From positions 124,001 to 188,000 of the forward strand of contig NZ_VVIQ01000003.1 of assembly GCF_009728485.1 (NCBI RefSeq): a stretch of DNA of 64,000 nt, written 5' to 3'. The DNA is from Prevotella vespertina. Its GTDB lineage: Bacteria; Bacteroidota; Bacteroidia; Bacteroidales; Bacteroidaceae. Shown one piece after another: positions 17,848 through 25,993 of the stretch. The translations under genes and the position numbers were made by a program. Every line of letters begins with the position of its first letter. The stretch's first letter is position 1. The notes under the pieces are model-generated. The model was not told the origin of the DNA and searched no databases. It was given only the letters and a program-made list of their open reading frames with translations.

Positions 17848-18714
17848 ATGGGAAATATGAAATGGGTTGGTTGTTGGATTGGCGGAACCTTAGGAACAAT
17901 GTTAGGAAGTGGAATTCTTGGAACATTAGCAGGTTTTTGCCTTGGTAGTATCATTGATGAAATGATGGATTCTAGGGCTGACTCCAATGATTATAACACT
18001 AATAACCAAGATTATTACTCGCAGGGTAATGGTTATAAACAATATCAGTATGGAGGGCAGAATGGTTCTTCTAATGCACATTCCAATGAAGGACAGCGCA
18101 ATTCTTTTCTATTTTCTATGCTTGTTTTATCATCTTATATCATCAAAGCAGATAACAAAATCATGCATTCAGAGATGGAGTTTGTACGTCAGTTCCTACG
18201 TCAGAACTTTGGAGAACAAGCAGTAAATCAAGGACAAGAAATACTCTTAAAGCTCTTTGAAATACAAAAACAACAAGGGATACAGGTGTTTCGAAATACC
18301 ATCCATCAAAGTTGTGCAGAGATAAAACACAATATGGACGTTAGTCAACGACTACAATTACTCAATTACCTTGTTATCATTGCGAAGGTAGATGGATATG
18401 TAAGTCTAGAAGAGATAAAGGCTTTAAAGGAGGTTGCACGCCACTTAGGACTAACAGCAAAGGACGTTGATTCAATGCTTAACATGGAGAATGGGGCAAG
18501 GGCAAATAGTAATATAGAAGACGCTTACAAAGTGTTGGGCTTGTCTTCTACTGCTACTGACGACGAAGTAAAAGTAGCCTATCGAAAGATGGCTTTAAAG
18601 CATCATCCAGACCGAGTAGCAACCCTTGGAGAGGATATTCATAAAGCGGCAGAGAAGAAATTCCAAGACATTAACGATGCTAAAGAACGCATCTTTAAAG
18701 CCAGAGGACTGTAA
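17848..18714 (+). CDS. TerB/DnaJ-domain membrane-anchored co-chaperone (DjlA-like)
   Basis: 288 residues. The N-terminus (about 5-40) is a glycine-rich hydrophobic anchor. Residues of about 45-80 are a Gln/Asn/Tyr linker. Residues of about 85-215 match a TerB fold (LVLSSYIIKADNKIMHSEMEFVRQFL style repeats with acidic residues). The C-terminal 65 residues are a J domain with the HPD motif in KHHPDRVA, which stimulates DnaK. The order anchor-TerB-J is that of DjlA. It stands alone with about 200 non-coding bases on its left. Confidence 0.9.
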   Translation: MGNMKWVGCWIGGTLGTMLGSGILGTLAGFCLGSIIDEMMDSRADSNDYNTNNQDYYSQGNGYKQYQYGGQNGSSNAHSNEGQRNSFLFSMLVLSSYIIKADNKIMHSEMEFVRQFLRQNFGEQAVNQGQEILLKLFEIQKQQGIQVFRNTIHQSCAEIKHNMDVSQRLQLLNYLVIIAKVDGYVSLEEIKALKEVARHLGLTAKDVDSMLNMENGARANSNIEDAYKVLGLSSTATDDEVKVAYRKMALKHHPDRVATLGEDIHKAAEKKFQDINDAKERIFKARGL

Positions 18715-18814
18715 GTATTCTTTTTCGAACCTAGCTGCTTCTTATAGAAAATATTATCACCAATCACTCATATAACTTCGATTTATAAATTATAAACAAT
18801 ATCTTAAAAGGATT

Positions 18815-19561
18815 ATGGCAACAAGACTTAAAATAAAAACAAGTGAGGGCGACATTATTATTCGCCTTTATGATGAGACCCCTAAACATCGTGATAACTT
18901 CTTAAAGCTTGCAAAGGAAGGCTATTACAATGGGACTCTTTTCCATCGTGTTATCAAAGATTTCATGATACAAGGTGGTGACCCTAATAGTAAGAATGCG
19001 CCTAAAGGAAAGGTTCTTGGAACTGGTGGTCCAGACTATACTATCCCCGCAGAGTTCATATACCCACAACTTTTCCACAAACGTGGTGCTTTAAGTGCTG
19101 CTCGCACAGGCGATGAGGTAAACCCTGAGCGTGCTAGCAGTGGTAGTCAGTTTTATATTGTATGGGGAAAAATATATAAATCAGCCGAACTGAAGCAGTT
19201 GGAACGACAAATGGGAATACAACAAGAGCAGGACGTCTTCAATCAATTAGCCAAACAACATCATGATGAAATTATGAATCTAAGACGTAATCGCGATCAT
19301 GTAGGACTACAGACTCTACAAAACAAACTGATAGAAGAAACGAAAGAAAAGTGTAAGTAACAAGGTAAACCGACATTCACTCTAGAACAAAATGAGGCTT
19401 ATACAACATTAGGTGGTACACCCTTCCTTGACAACCAATACACAGTATTTGGAGAAGTTGAAGAAGGATTAGACATCGTTGAACGTATCCAAAATTGTCA
19501 AACAGATCGCAACGACCGCCCATCAGAAGATGTTAGGATTGAAACAATAGAAGTTTTATAA
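18815..19561 (+). pseudogene. Cyclophilin-type peptidyl-prolyl isomerase interrupted by an in-frame stop
   Basis: The frame from ATG 18815 encodes 181 residues with FHRVIKDFMIQGGD and GSQFYIVWG, the first cyclophilin active-site blocks, then reaches TAA at 19358-19360. The same frame continues without any shift for 66 more sense codons to TAA 19559-19561 and encodes the missing C-terminal block with TLGGTPFLDNQYTVFGEV. The complete product would be 248 residues, a normal length for this family. The product ending at the stop lacks the last strands and active-site region and is probably inactive. The intact remainder points to a very recent mutation or a base-call error. Confidence 0.88.
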
Positions 19562-19578
19562 CTATAAAATAATCAATG

Positions 19579-19621
19579 CTCTTACCTACTTGATGACTCT
19601 TATATCAAGTAGATAAGGGCT
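19579..19621 (+). terminator. Terminator of the cyclophilin gene
   Basis: A stem of about 17 bp (GCTCTTACCTACTTGAT with its complement, including wobble pairs), loop GACTCTT, then TTTCTCTT. Confidence 0.8.
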
Positions 19622-19676
19622 TTCTCTTAGATTTACAATCTAATACGAATGTTATAACATTACGTCAAATTGCAAA

Positions 19677-20018
19677 TTAATGAATGTGGGTTAAAAGGAG
19701 TTCTAGGTTCTTTTCTTTCGTAGCTCCCATTATCAGGAAAATATCAACCAAAGCCCAAATGTAACATCCACCAAAGGTCAACAACTTTCCAATTCCAAGT
19801 CCAACATCACCGATGTAAAATCTATCAACACCTAGGATACCAACAAGTATCGATAAAATAAGAGATAGAGTTGGATCTTTCATACCATTCACTAGTATGA
19901 GAAAATCTGATTCACTCATATCTGACTTAAGCAATCTATCACGTACCATTGGTATACTTTCAGATGGAATCTTCGAACCCATCATCATTAATAATTGATT
20001 AACTTTCTCTTGTTCCAT
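19677..20018 (-). CDS. TM2-domain membrane protein
   Basis: 113 residues. The second half has the TM2 pattern: a hydrophobic segment, GVDRFYIGDVGLGIGKLLTFGG, then a second segment ending WALVDIFLIMGATKE. The N-terminal 50 residues are helical and soluble. TM2 proteins are small two-helix membrane proteins of unknown biochemical role. It is the last of three small membrane-protein genes read leftward, 68 bases after the DUF2752 gene. Confidence 0.9.
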   Translation of the reverse strand: MEQEKVNQLLMMMGSKIPSESIPMVRDRLLKSDMSESDFLILVNGMKDPTLSLILSILVGILGVDRFYIGDVGLGIGKLLTFGGCYIWALVDIFLIMGATKEKNLELLLTHIH

Positions 20019-20086
20019 TATCTTTATTTTTAAAGTAAAATAACCCTTTTATCCGTCTGTAACATATGGTAATAACAGAAGAATTA

Positions 20087-20467
20087 TCATATATGCAAGA
20101 TATTCCTCACAACAAGCCATACAAAGAAGAGGACAACATAGGTCAAAATAAGTCTTCTATCCTCTATTACTCTAGTCAATCTGCGCTTAGAATTGCTAGC
20201 AGGTAGCAACGCACGAAGTCCAAATAAAAATAAATAAGGGATACCAAATAACAAGAAGTAATTATAATGAATTGCCTCTACGAATCTTCCCTGCAACAAA
20301 GCATGCAATGCCCGCTGCAATCCACAACCTGGACATTGCAGTCCCGTCAACACCTTAAATGGGCATTTGGGAGCCCAAGAAGTAGTAACAGGATCATAAA
20401 AATAGTATACGATTAATAAGGAGGCTCCCAAAAAGAGAGCCCCCATAAATCTCTTCTTAGATTTCAA
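20087..20467 (-). CDS. DUF2752 membrane protein
   Basis: 126 residues with three hydrophobic segments. The Cys motif CPFKVLTGLQCPGCGLQRA (residues of about 36-54), followed by a short amphipathic stretch and HYNYF, defines DUF2752. Function unknown; the cysteines could bind metal or redox partners. Its start lies 3 bases after the stop of the upstream dispanin-like gene on the minus strand, so the pair is almost certainly co-translated. Confidence 0.9.
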   Translation of the reverse strand: MKSKKRFMGALFLGASLLIVYYFYDPVTTSWAPKCPFKVLTGLQCPGCGLQRALHALLQGRFVEAIHYNYFLLFGIPYLFLFGLRALLPASNSKRRLTRVIEDRRLILTYVVLFFVWLVVRNILHI

Positions 20468-20470
20468 TTT

Positions 20471-20743
20471 TTAGTGTGATAATGCGCTTAAATAACTCAT
20501 ACCACCCAAGAAGCCAAAGTAGATTACCTGAAAGATTACACCCGTAACAATACCAATAATACTCCACTTCTTAGCATCTGCTGCTGCTGCCGCTGCTGCA
20601 TCATATTGCTTCATCATGTAATAATCGTTCACCTTCATAGAACGAATAATCGCATAGATACCAAATGGTAAACAGCAACAAAGTGTAGTGAAAATTGCGA
20701 GAGGCAAATAATTGTTTGGCTTTGGATTGTTTAATTCTTCCAT
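20471..20743 (-). CDS. CD225/dispanin-family membrane protein
   Basis: 90 residues. It has the CD225 layout: a Pro-rich start, a first helix with the Cys-rich LCCCLPFGIYAIIRS, a polar loop and a second helix. The loop carries a seven-alanine run before DAKKWS, a common feature of bacterial members. The fold is shared with animal IFITM proteins, but the bacterial role is unknown. It is the first gene of the CD225-DUF2752 pair. Confidence 0.9.
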   Translation of the reverse strand: MEELNNPKPNNYLPLAIFTTLCCCLPFGIYAIIRSMKVNDYYMMKQYDAAAAAAADAKKWSIIGIVTGVIFQVIYFGFLGGMSYLSALSH

Positions 20744-20955
20744 AATAGTAAATTTTGAGCCAGTCTCCCATGGCTAAGTTTGGTAATCAGTTCTATTTAA
20801 CACATAGTTTTGAGATTGGGGAGAACCTATAAGGCAACTCTCATCCTACATGCAACTTAATGTTTATTCTAATCAATCTTAGTACTGGCAAAGATAAATA
20901 AATATTATTAAAGGCACAAATAATTTCACAGAAAGTAACCAAGAGAACTGAAAAA

Positions 20956-20992
20956 TCCCTTACCTAAAGCTTCATTGTGCATAGATAAGGGA
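20956..20992 (-). terminator. Terminator of the zinc-ribbon gene
   Basis: TCCCTTA and TAAGGGA pair with extra partial pairing inside. It lies 48 bases after the stop of the gene at 21040-21864 and has a T run on the minus strand. Confidence 0.65.
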
Positions 20993-21039
20993 CTTCATTT
21001 TATAATTCCATTTTATAGGAATTCAATATCAGACATTAT

Positions 21040-21864
21040 TTAGTCTTCCTCTTCTTCCTTCTTCTTACGGGTTGTTCTACGCTTCTTTGGCTTATCTTCA
21101 GTAGGTTTTTCTACCTTCACACCAGCCAACTCTGGATCAATAAGGATACGACCACAATATTCACAGACAATGATTTTCTTGTGCATCTTAACATCTAACT
21201 GACGCTGAGGAGGAATCTTGTTAAAGCAACCACCACAAGCATCACGCTGCACGTAAACAATACCCAATCCATTACGAGCTCCACGACGAATGCGTTTGAA
21301 ACTACGTAACAATCCTGGTTCAATTCTTGTTTCAAGCTCAGCGGACTTCTCTTTCAACAGACCTTCCTCTTCACGTGTCTCCTGCATAATCTCGTCCAGT
21401 TCATTACGCTTCTCTTCGAGTGCATGCTGGCGATCCTCCAGTAGAGCACGATTTTCCTCTAAGTCTCTTTGCTTCTCTTCAACCTTATGCTGAGCTTCTT
21501 TTATCTTCTTATTACAAAGCTCAATCTCTAAAGTTTGGAACTCTATCTCCTTTGTTAAGGTATCATACTCACGATTGTTTGCAACAGTATCCAACTGCTT
21601 GTTGTATCGTTCCAAACTTGCTTGAGCTTCAATGATATCACCTTTCTTCTGAGTGATAGCACTCTGAAAATCCTTTATATCCTGCTCTATCTTCTCTATA
21701 CGAGTGTGCAAACCTTCCAAATCATCCTCTAAGTCACGTACTTCAAGTGGTAACTCACCACGTAATGCACGCTTCTCATCGATAGCAGAAAGTGTTGTCT
21801 GTAACTGGAAAAGGTTCTTTAGCTTCTCCTCTACTGGTAACTCTTTTGGATCTTTCTTTGCCAT
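21040..21864 (-). CDS. Coiled-coil protein with C4 zinc ribbon (COG1579-like)
   Basis: 274 residues. Residues of about 10-190 are a long, charged coiled coil (heptads rich in Glu, Lys and Leu). A zinc ribbon with CGGC and CEYCG follows around residues 208-245, then a Lys/Glu-rich tail. This is the architecture of COG1579 proteins, thought to bind nucleic acid or act with the Nif3 family. The Nif3-like gene lies 88 bases upstream on the same strand, an association common across bacteria, so they probably form one operon. Confidence 0.92.
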   Translation of the reverse strand: MAKKDPKELPVEEKLKNLFQLQTTLSAIDEKRALRGELPLEVRDLEDDLEGLHTRIEKIEQDIKDFQSAITQKKGDIIEAQASLERYNKQLDTVANNREYDTLTKEIEFQTLEIELCNKKIKEAQHKVEEKQRDLEENRALLEDRQHALEEKRNELDEIMQETREEEGLLKEKSAELETRIEPGLLRSFKRIRRGARNGLGIVYVQRDACGGCFNKIPPQRQLDVKMHKKIIVCEYCGRILIDPELAGVKVEKPTEDKPKKRRTTRKKKEEEED

Positions 21865-21952
21865 AGTTCTTATCTTAATTATAATTCAATATTCATTATC
21901 AAACCCCATTCCGATGCTTGATTAATTGATTGGATAAACCTACCCAACCCTA

Positions 21953-22768
21953 CTAGAAATAGATAATCGGATTAGTATTTATCTCTGATATACAGCATTT
22001 AACACCTGGGGTATCATGTTCTATCACATCTCGAAGTACTTCCGTTGTATATTGCTCGCTCTGGTAATGCCCCATAACACATATCTGTATCTCTTGCTCA
22101 TGACCAAAGAACTCATGGTATCCCATCTCTCCCGTTATGAAGGCATCGGCACCAGCACCAATGGCATCACGCAACAAGAAAGAACCAGAACCACCACAAA
22201 TTGCAACATGACGAATCTCTCTACGAAGTAATTCATTGGCTTGAATGCACTCTACATCAAACTTCTTTTTCAGTAAAAGTATCAAATCATCAGCTGCTAA
22301 TAGTGCTTCAAATTCACCAATAACACCATCACCACCAATTATCGTATCCCCTGTGAGCGGACTAAGCACTTGTTTATTCCGACCAAAGAAATGTGCGTTC
22401 CTCAATCCTAGTTTCTCTGCTATCTTGAAGTTCACGCCATTCTCTGCCGAATCAAGATTCGTGTGCATGGCGACGATGGCTATATCGTTCTTAATAGCCT
22501 TCATAACCGTACGCTGAACATAATCGGTATCTGACACTTGTGATAACTTACGGAAGATAAGTGGGTGATGTGCAACAATTAGGTTACAACCACGTTGCAT
22601 TGCCTCCTCCACTACTTTCTCCGTCACGTCAAGGCACAATAAAGCCCCTGATACTTCCGCCTCTGTCAATCCAACTTGCAGACCAGCATTATCATAACTC
22701 TCCTGCAAGGGCAAAGGCGCGAACCGTTCAAGGGCATCAATAACTTCCTTTATTTTCACGCTACGCAT
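21953..22768 (-). CDS. Nif3-like dinuclear metal-centre protein
   Basis: 271 residues, the short form of the family without the middle insert domain. Metal ligands are visible as HHPLIF (about residue 65), HTNLDSAENGVN and the C-terminal GHYQSEQYTTE. Members form hexameric toroids with two metal ions per subunit; the older name GTP cyclohydrolase I type 2 has weak support, so the reaction is open. A promoter -7 TATCTTTG lies at 22782-22789 on the minus strand, 13 bases before the start codon. Confidence 0.92.
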   Translation of the reverse strand: MRSVKIKEVIDALERFAPLPLQESYDNAGLQVGLTEAEVSGALLCLDVTEKVVEEAMQRGCNLIVAHHPLIFRKLSQVSDTDYVQRTVMKAIKNDIAIVAMHTNLDSAENGVNFKIAEKLGLRNAHFFGRNKQVLSPLTGDTIIGGDGVIGEFEALLAADDLILLLKKKFDVECIQANELLRREIRHVAICGGSGSFLLRDAIGAGADAFITGEMGYHEFFGHEQEIQICVMGHYQSEQYTTEVLRDVIEHDTPGVKCCISEINTNPIIYF

Positions 22769-22892
22769 AAGTTTTAGGCTGCAAAGATAGCAATTTTATT
22801 CCATTCTCACAACTCTTATCATACGTTATTTTAGGACTTTATACTAGAGCTGTCGTATCTCACTATCTATCTCCAGGTAGGTTTCAAGCCTC

Positions 22893-23786
22893 TTACTCCT
22901 GTATAATCAAGTAAGGAGACACGTTCCAGAACTTATCCGAATTTGTAATGGTGAGCGTTGAAGTACCATCTTCGTTCGTTGTCAAGGTATAACTTGACTC
23001 TGGATTAGGAGATAATATCTTGGGAGATGTCGACTTAATCGTCAACGTTGTTAAGTCCTTCTGATTCGCCTTAATAAAGCTCTCTTCTGTGATATTATTA
23101 TTGTTTATCTTCTTCGAAAAGAGACTTGTCTTCAAGAGTCCCTTATCTTTCAGCGTCTGCTTATCAGCAATAATATAGAACACTCTCTTTGGTTGTTCCA
23201 CTTGCTTCACCACCTTTACTCTAGGGCTATTATTACCTGATACAGACATATCATATTTATAGCGCAGGGCTTCAGCACTATTAGATTGATTCAAGACAAT
23301 GTATTTCAACTGCTCTACACTGACATCTTTCCTACTAGCAACAGCCTCTAGTTCCGCCATGTGATCACTCTTTTCTCTCAACTGAGAAGCTAAGAAGGCT
23401 ATCGTCTTATAGAGCTTATCTATTGTGGCACTCTTATCAGATGACACCTCTGACTGCTTTTTCTTCTCACTTAATAGCTTATCTATTTGCTTTTGTTTCT
23501 CAGCCAACAACGCTCCAAGCCCCTTTATCTGCTGAATAATTTTAGACTTCTTGTTCGCATGCTCAGTAGTCTTACAAAGCATTGCCTCTTGCGATGAGAT
23601 AAGATCCAAATTATCCGATATTTCGTCTATTGAGGCCGTCAACTGACTTATTGCCTCGTTCTCTCTAGACGGAGGAGTGACATTGACTGCCTCTCGTTTA
23701 GGTGCAGGACGCTTCACATCCTCACATGAGGTACATGCGACGAGTCCGGCAAACACTATCAGAGATGATATTCTAATCCGTTTCAT
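22893..23786 (-). CDS. Lipoprotein with coiled-coil domain, hypothetical
   Basis: 297 residues. The N-terminus is a lipoprotein signal with the lipobox CTSC (Cys near 21). Residues of about 40-175 are coiled coil with alternating Lys/Gln/Ser, and the C-terminal 110 residues are beta-rich with SPKILSPNPESSYTL, not assignable to a named domain. Its own -7 element TATCTTTG is at 23807-23814 (minus strand). I do not recognise a function; a periplasmic structural role would fit. Confidence 0.82.
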   Translation of the reverse strand: MKRIRISSLIVFAGLVACTSCEDVKRPAPKREAVNVTPPSRENEAISQLTASIDEISDNLDLISSQEAMLCKTTEHANKKSKIIQQIKGLGALLAEKQKQIDKLLSEKKKQSEVSSDKSATIDKLYKTIAFLASQLREKSDHMAELEAVASRKDVSVEQLKYIVLNQSNSAEALRYKYDMSVSGNNSPRVKVVKQVEQPKRVFYIIADKQTLKDKGLLKTSLFSKKINNNNITEESFIKANQKDLTTLTIKSTSPKILSPNPESSYTLTTNEDGTSTLTITNSDKFWNVSPYLIIQE

Positions 23787-23814
23787 TCTGCAAATAAATC
23801 TTGTTGCAAAGATA

Positions 23815-24164
23815 CCTTTTTTATACCAAGAAACCGCCGCTCAATATATTAAAAATCCTAATAAAAAGGAAAACTGTTTAAGTTATCTCGCCTGTACAAC
23901 ACGCTTATCTCTTTTCATAACAATGCGCCTCTATCCTCGAGCCAACACTTATCCTCTATGCTTCTAACACTCTCCTTCATGAGGAAATAGATTATTTTTA
24001 CATGAGTCCTAGACTATTTCCTCCTTGTTTTTAGTCTGTTTTATCTATTATGCAACGCCTTATGCTCACAGGCATCACAATCACGTGTCATACAGAAAGC
24101 CTGATATATCTACAAAGGCAGGTGCTTATATTTAAGGTAAAAAGGAATGATAAGATAACAATAA
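23815..24164. other. Gene-free interval
   Basis: Between the lipoprotein promoter and the terminator of the small gene. Short open frames here lack protein character; no array or RNA gene seen. Confidence 0.5.
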
Positions 24165-24201
24165 AGTCGAATCAGTGTCCTTAACAGACCATGATTCGAC
24201 T
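24165..24201 (-). terminator. Terminator of the 34-codon small gene
   Basis: AGTCGAATCA and TGATTCGACT form a perfect 10-bp stem, followed on the minus strand by TTTATTGTTA. It lies 71 bases after the small-gene stop. Confidence 0.75.
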
Positions 24202-24272
24202 CTTCTATTATTCTCTCTCAAATCTTATCGATTCTTTTGTAGCTATAAAACTCTTTTTAATTAGAGCTAGCA

Positions 24273-24377
24273 TTACGCTAAGCAAGTTGCTCTACCCATG
24301 TTATACTCACTGATAACATTAATCATATAATGGAAGAACTTGCGCGCCATGGATGATTTCTTAATTCTTTGTTTCAT
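24273..24377 (-). CDS. Small protein of 34 residues, hypothetical
   Basis: 34 codons beginning MKQRIKKSSMARKFFHYM and ending NMGRATCLA. The start codon follows AAAGAAAGGAAC, a good ribosome-binding stretch for this genome. The peptide is basic and amphipathic with a single Cys near its end and no transmembrane segment. It has a complete unit of its own: -7 element at 24505-24512, leader of about 120 bases, this frame and a hairpin terminator at 24165-24201. The TTGA-N6-TCAA dyads upstream match those before the secreted protein at 8855-9223. It could also be a regulatory RNA that happens to carry a frame. Confidence 0.6.
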   Translation of the reverse strand: MKQRIKKSSMARKFFHYMINVISEYNMGRATCLA

Positions 24378-24504
24378 AACGTTGTTCCTTTCTTTTTACC
24401 TGTTAAACAATCTTTTTCCTTGTGTCTACCTAATGAGATTGATGCCTTATTAATGGTAAATCATCTACCCTGAACTGACATCTCTTATGTCTTGTTTGCG
24501 TTTG

Positions 24505-24512
24505 CAAAGTTA
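24505..24512 (-). promoter_or_regulatory. Promoter -7 element TAACTTTG for the small gene
   Basis: TAACTTTG on the minus strand, 128 bases before the start codon. It is identical to the element at 9304-9311, and the bases around it (GTACTAACTTTGC here, CCTACTAACTTTGC there) are also alike. Confidence 0.7.
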
Positions 24513-24572
24513 GTACTGTTTGCTATTTCATACGAAGAATAAGCGCATTTAAACATGAAAAAACGGATTTAT

Positions 24573-24672
24573 TTGACTTTCATCAAACTCCTTGATACAT
24601 ATCAAACGACCTAATTGACGTATATCAAGTCATCGATTGACATACATCAAGCACTTACTTGACGTATATCAA
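24573..24672. promoter_or_regulatory. Five TTGA-N6-TCAA dyads
   Basis: Dyads start at 24573, 24592, 24615, 24637 and 24659 (spacings 19, 23, 22 and 22). The first begins 61 bases upstream of the -7 element, and the 19-bp gap to the second is the same as at 9372/9391. They lie between the small gene and aguA and could serve either. Confidence 0.65.
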
Positions 24673-24783
24673 CGCCCAAGCTACTATAAATGAAACAAAC
24701 GGATAGCCTATAGCCAACAGAACAAGACATATATACCCCATAAAAAATACAAACGCAAGAACGCCTATCACATTTTCTTTTCT

Positions 24784-24791
24784 TACCTTTG
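24784..24791 (+). promoter_or_regulatory. Promoter -7 element TACCTTTG for aguA
   Basis: TACCTTTG ends only 4 bases before the aguA ATG, so transcription would begin at or very near the start codon. Confidence 0.6.
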
Positions 24792-24795
24792 CAAC

Positions 24796-25869
24796 ATGAA
24801 TACTAACAGACTTCAAGGTGTAAGATTACCTGCTGAATGGGAACAGCAAAGGGCTATCATGCTGATATGGCCACATGAGGACACTGACTGGTGTCCCTAT
24901 TTGGAGGAGATAACTGAGGTTTATCTTCAGATGGCGAAGGCTATCTCTCGACACGAGAAATTGCTCATAACAGCACGAGACACGGAACTGGTGCAGGACT
25001 TATTGACCAAGCATCTCACAGAAGGGCAGATGAAACAGGTAACAATATTTGCCTGCGATAACAATGATACATGGGCACGCGATGTCGCACCCATCACCCT
25101 ACTCCCTGACACAATAGCGAGCGGAACTGAACAAACGAGCGTCCTTCTCGACTTCTGTTTCAATGGATGGGGAGAGAAGTTTGCTGCCGACAAGGATAAT
25201 AAGATTAACCAAGCGGTTTACAAGGCGGGGCTTTTCGAAGGAATACTTGTAAGCCATAAGGACTTCGTTCTAGAGGGTGGTTCGATAGAGTGTGATGGCA
25301 AGCGCACGCTCTTCACAACAACTGGCTGCCTAATGGCACCTCATCGCAACCAACCTTTGACTAAGGAGGATATTGATCAGAAGTTGCGTTCGTTCTTCCC
25401 CAACATCAACCATATTGTATGGTTAGACTACGGTCAATTAGCTGGCGATGATACCGATGGTCACATTGATACTATCGTTCGCATTGCACCTAATGATACG
25501 TTATTATATATAAGGTGTGATGACCCTCAAGACGAGCACTATGATGACTTCCAGCATTTGGAGGAGCAGTTGCAGGGATTAAGAACCCCTGAGGGGCAGC
25601 CTTATCGACTACTGCCGCTCCCCATGCCAAAGGCTATCTACGATGATGGCGAGCGGCTGCCAGCAACACACGCCAACTTCCTTATTCTCAATGGAGCTGT
25701 ACTCGTTCCTACTTATAACCAACCCGAAAAGGACAAAAGGGCGATGGAACAAATTCAACTGGCGTTCCCTGACAGAGAGATAATAGGTATTGACAGTAGA
25801 ACTATCATCCGACAACATGGTTCCATACATTGTTTAACTATGCAACTACCGCTTTCTCCAGCTCTTTAA
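24796..25869 (+). CDS. aguA: Agmatine deiminase
   Basis: 357 residues, full length. It converts agmatine to N-carbamoylputrescine. The family features are an N-terminal RLPAEWEQQRAIMLIWPH, WARDVAP with a catalytic Asp, GGSIECDG, the His of DDTDGHIDTIVR and the C-terminal GSIHCLTMQ with the nucleophilic Cys. aguB follows after a 124-base gap, giving a two-step route from agmatine to putrescine. The very short distance between the -7 element and the ATG suggests a leaderless transcript. Confidence 0.95.
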   Translation: MNTNRLQGVRLPAEWEQQRAIMLIWPHEDTDWCPYLEEITEVYLQMAKAISRHEKLLITARDTELVQDLLTKHLTEGQMKQVTIFACDNNDTWARDVAPITLLPDTIASGTEQTSVLLDFCFNGWGEKFAADKDNKINQAVYKAGLFEGILVSHKDFVLEGGSIECDGKRTLFTTTGCLMAPHRNQPLTKEDIDQKLRSFFPNINHIVWLDYGQLAGDDTDGHIDTIVRIAPNDTLLYIRCDDPQDEHYDDFQHLEEQLQGLRTPEGQPYRLLPLPMPKAIYDDGERLPATHANFLILNGAVLVPTYNQPEKDKRAMEQIQLAFPDREIIGIDSRTIIRQHGSIHCLTMQLPLSPAL

Positions 25870-25993
25870 CAGAAGAGAAAAGGCATGGAGAAAGTATTTG
25901 TCACACTGTATAATAGTAAGTTAAAAAACAACCCCAACTGCTCCGAAGCAAGCTATTTCACGCTTCGAACAAGTTGGAAAACATATTAAATAG

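Noticed and set aside
24165..24512. Riboswitch leader for aguA
   Set aside because: The transcript runs away from aguA and has its own frame and terminator; no known aptamer structure is apparent.
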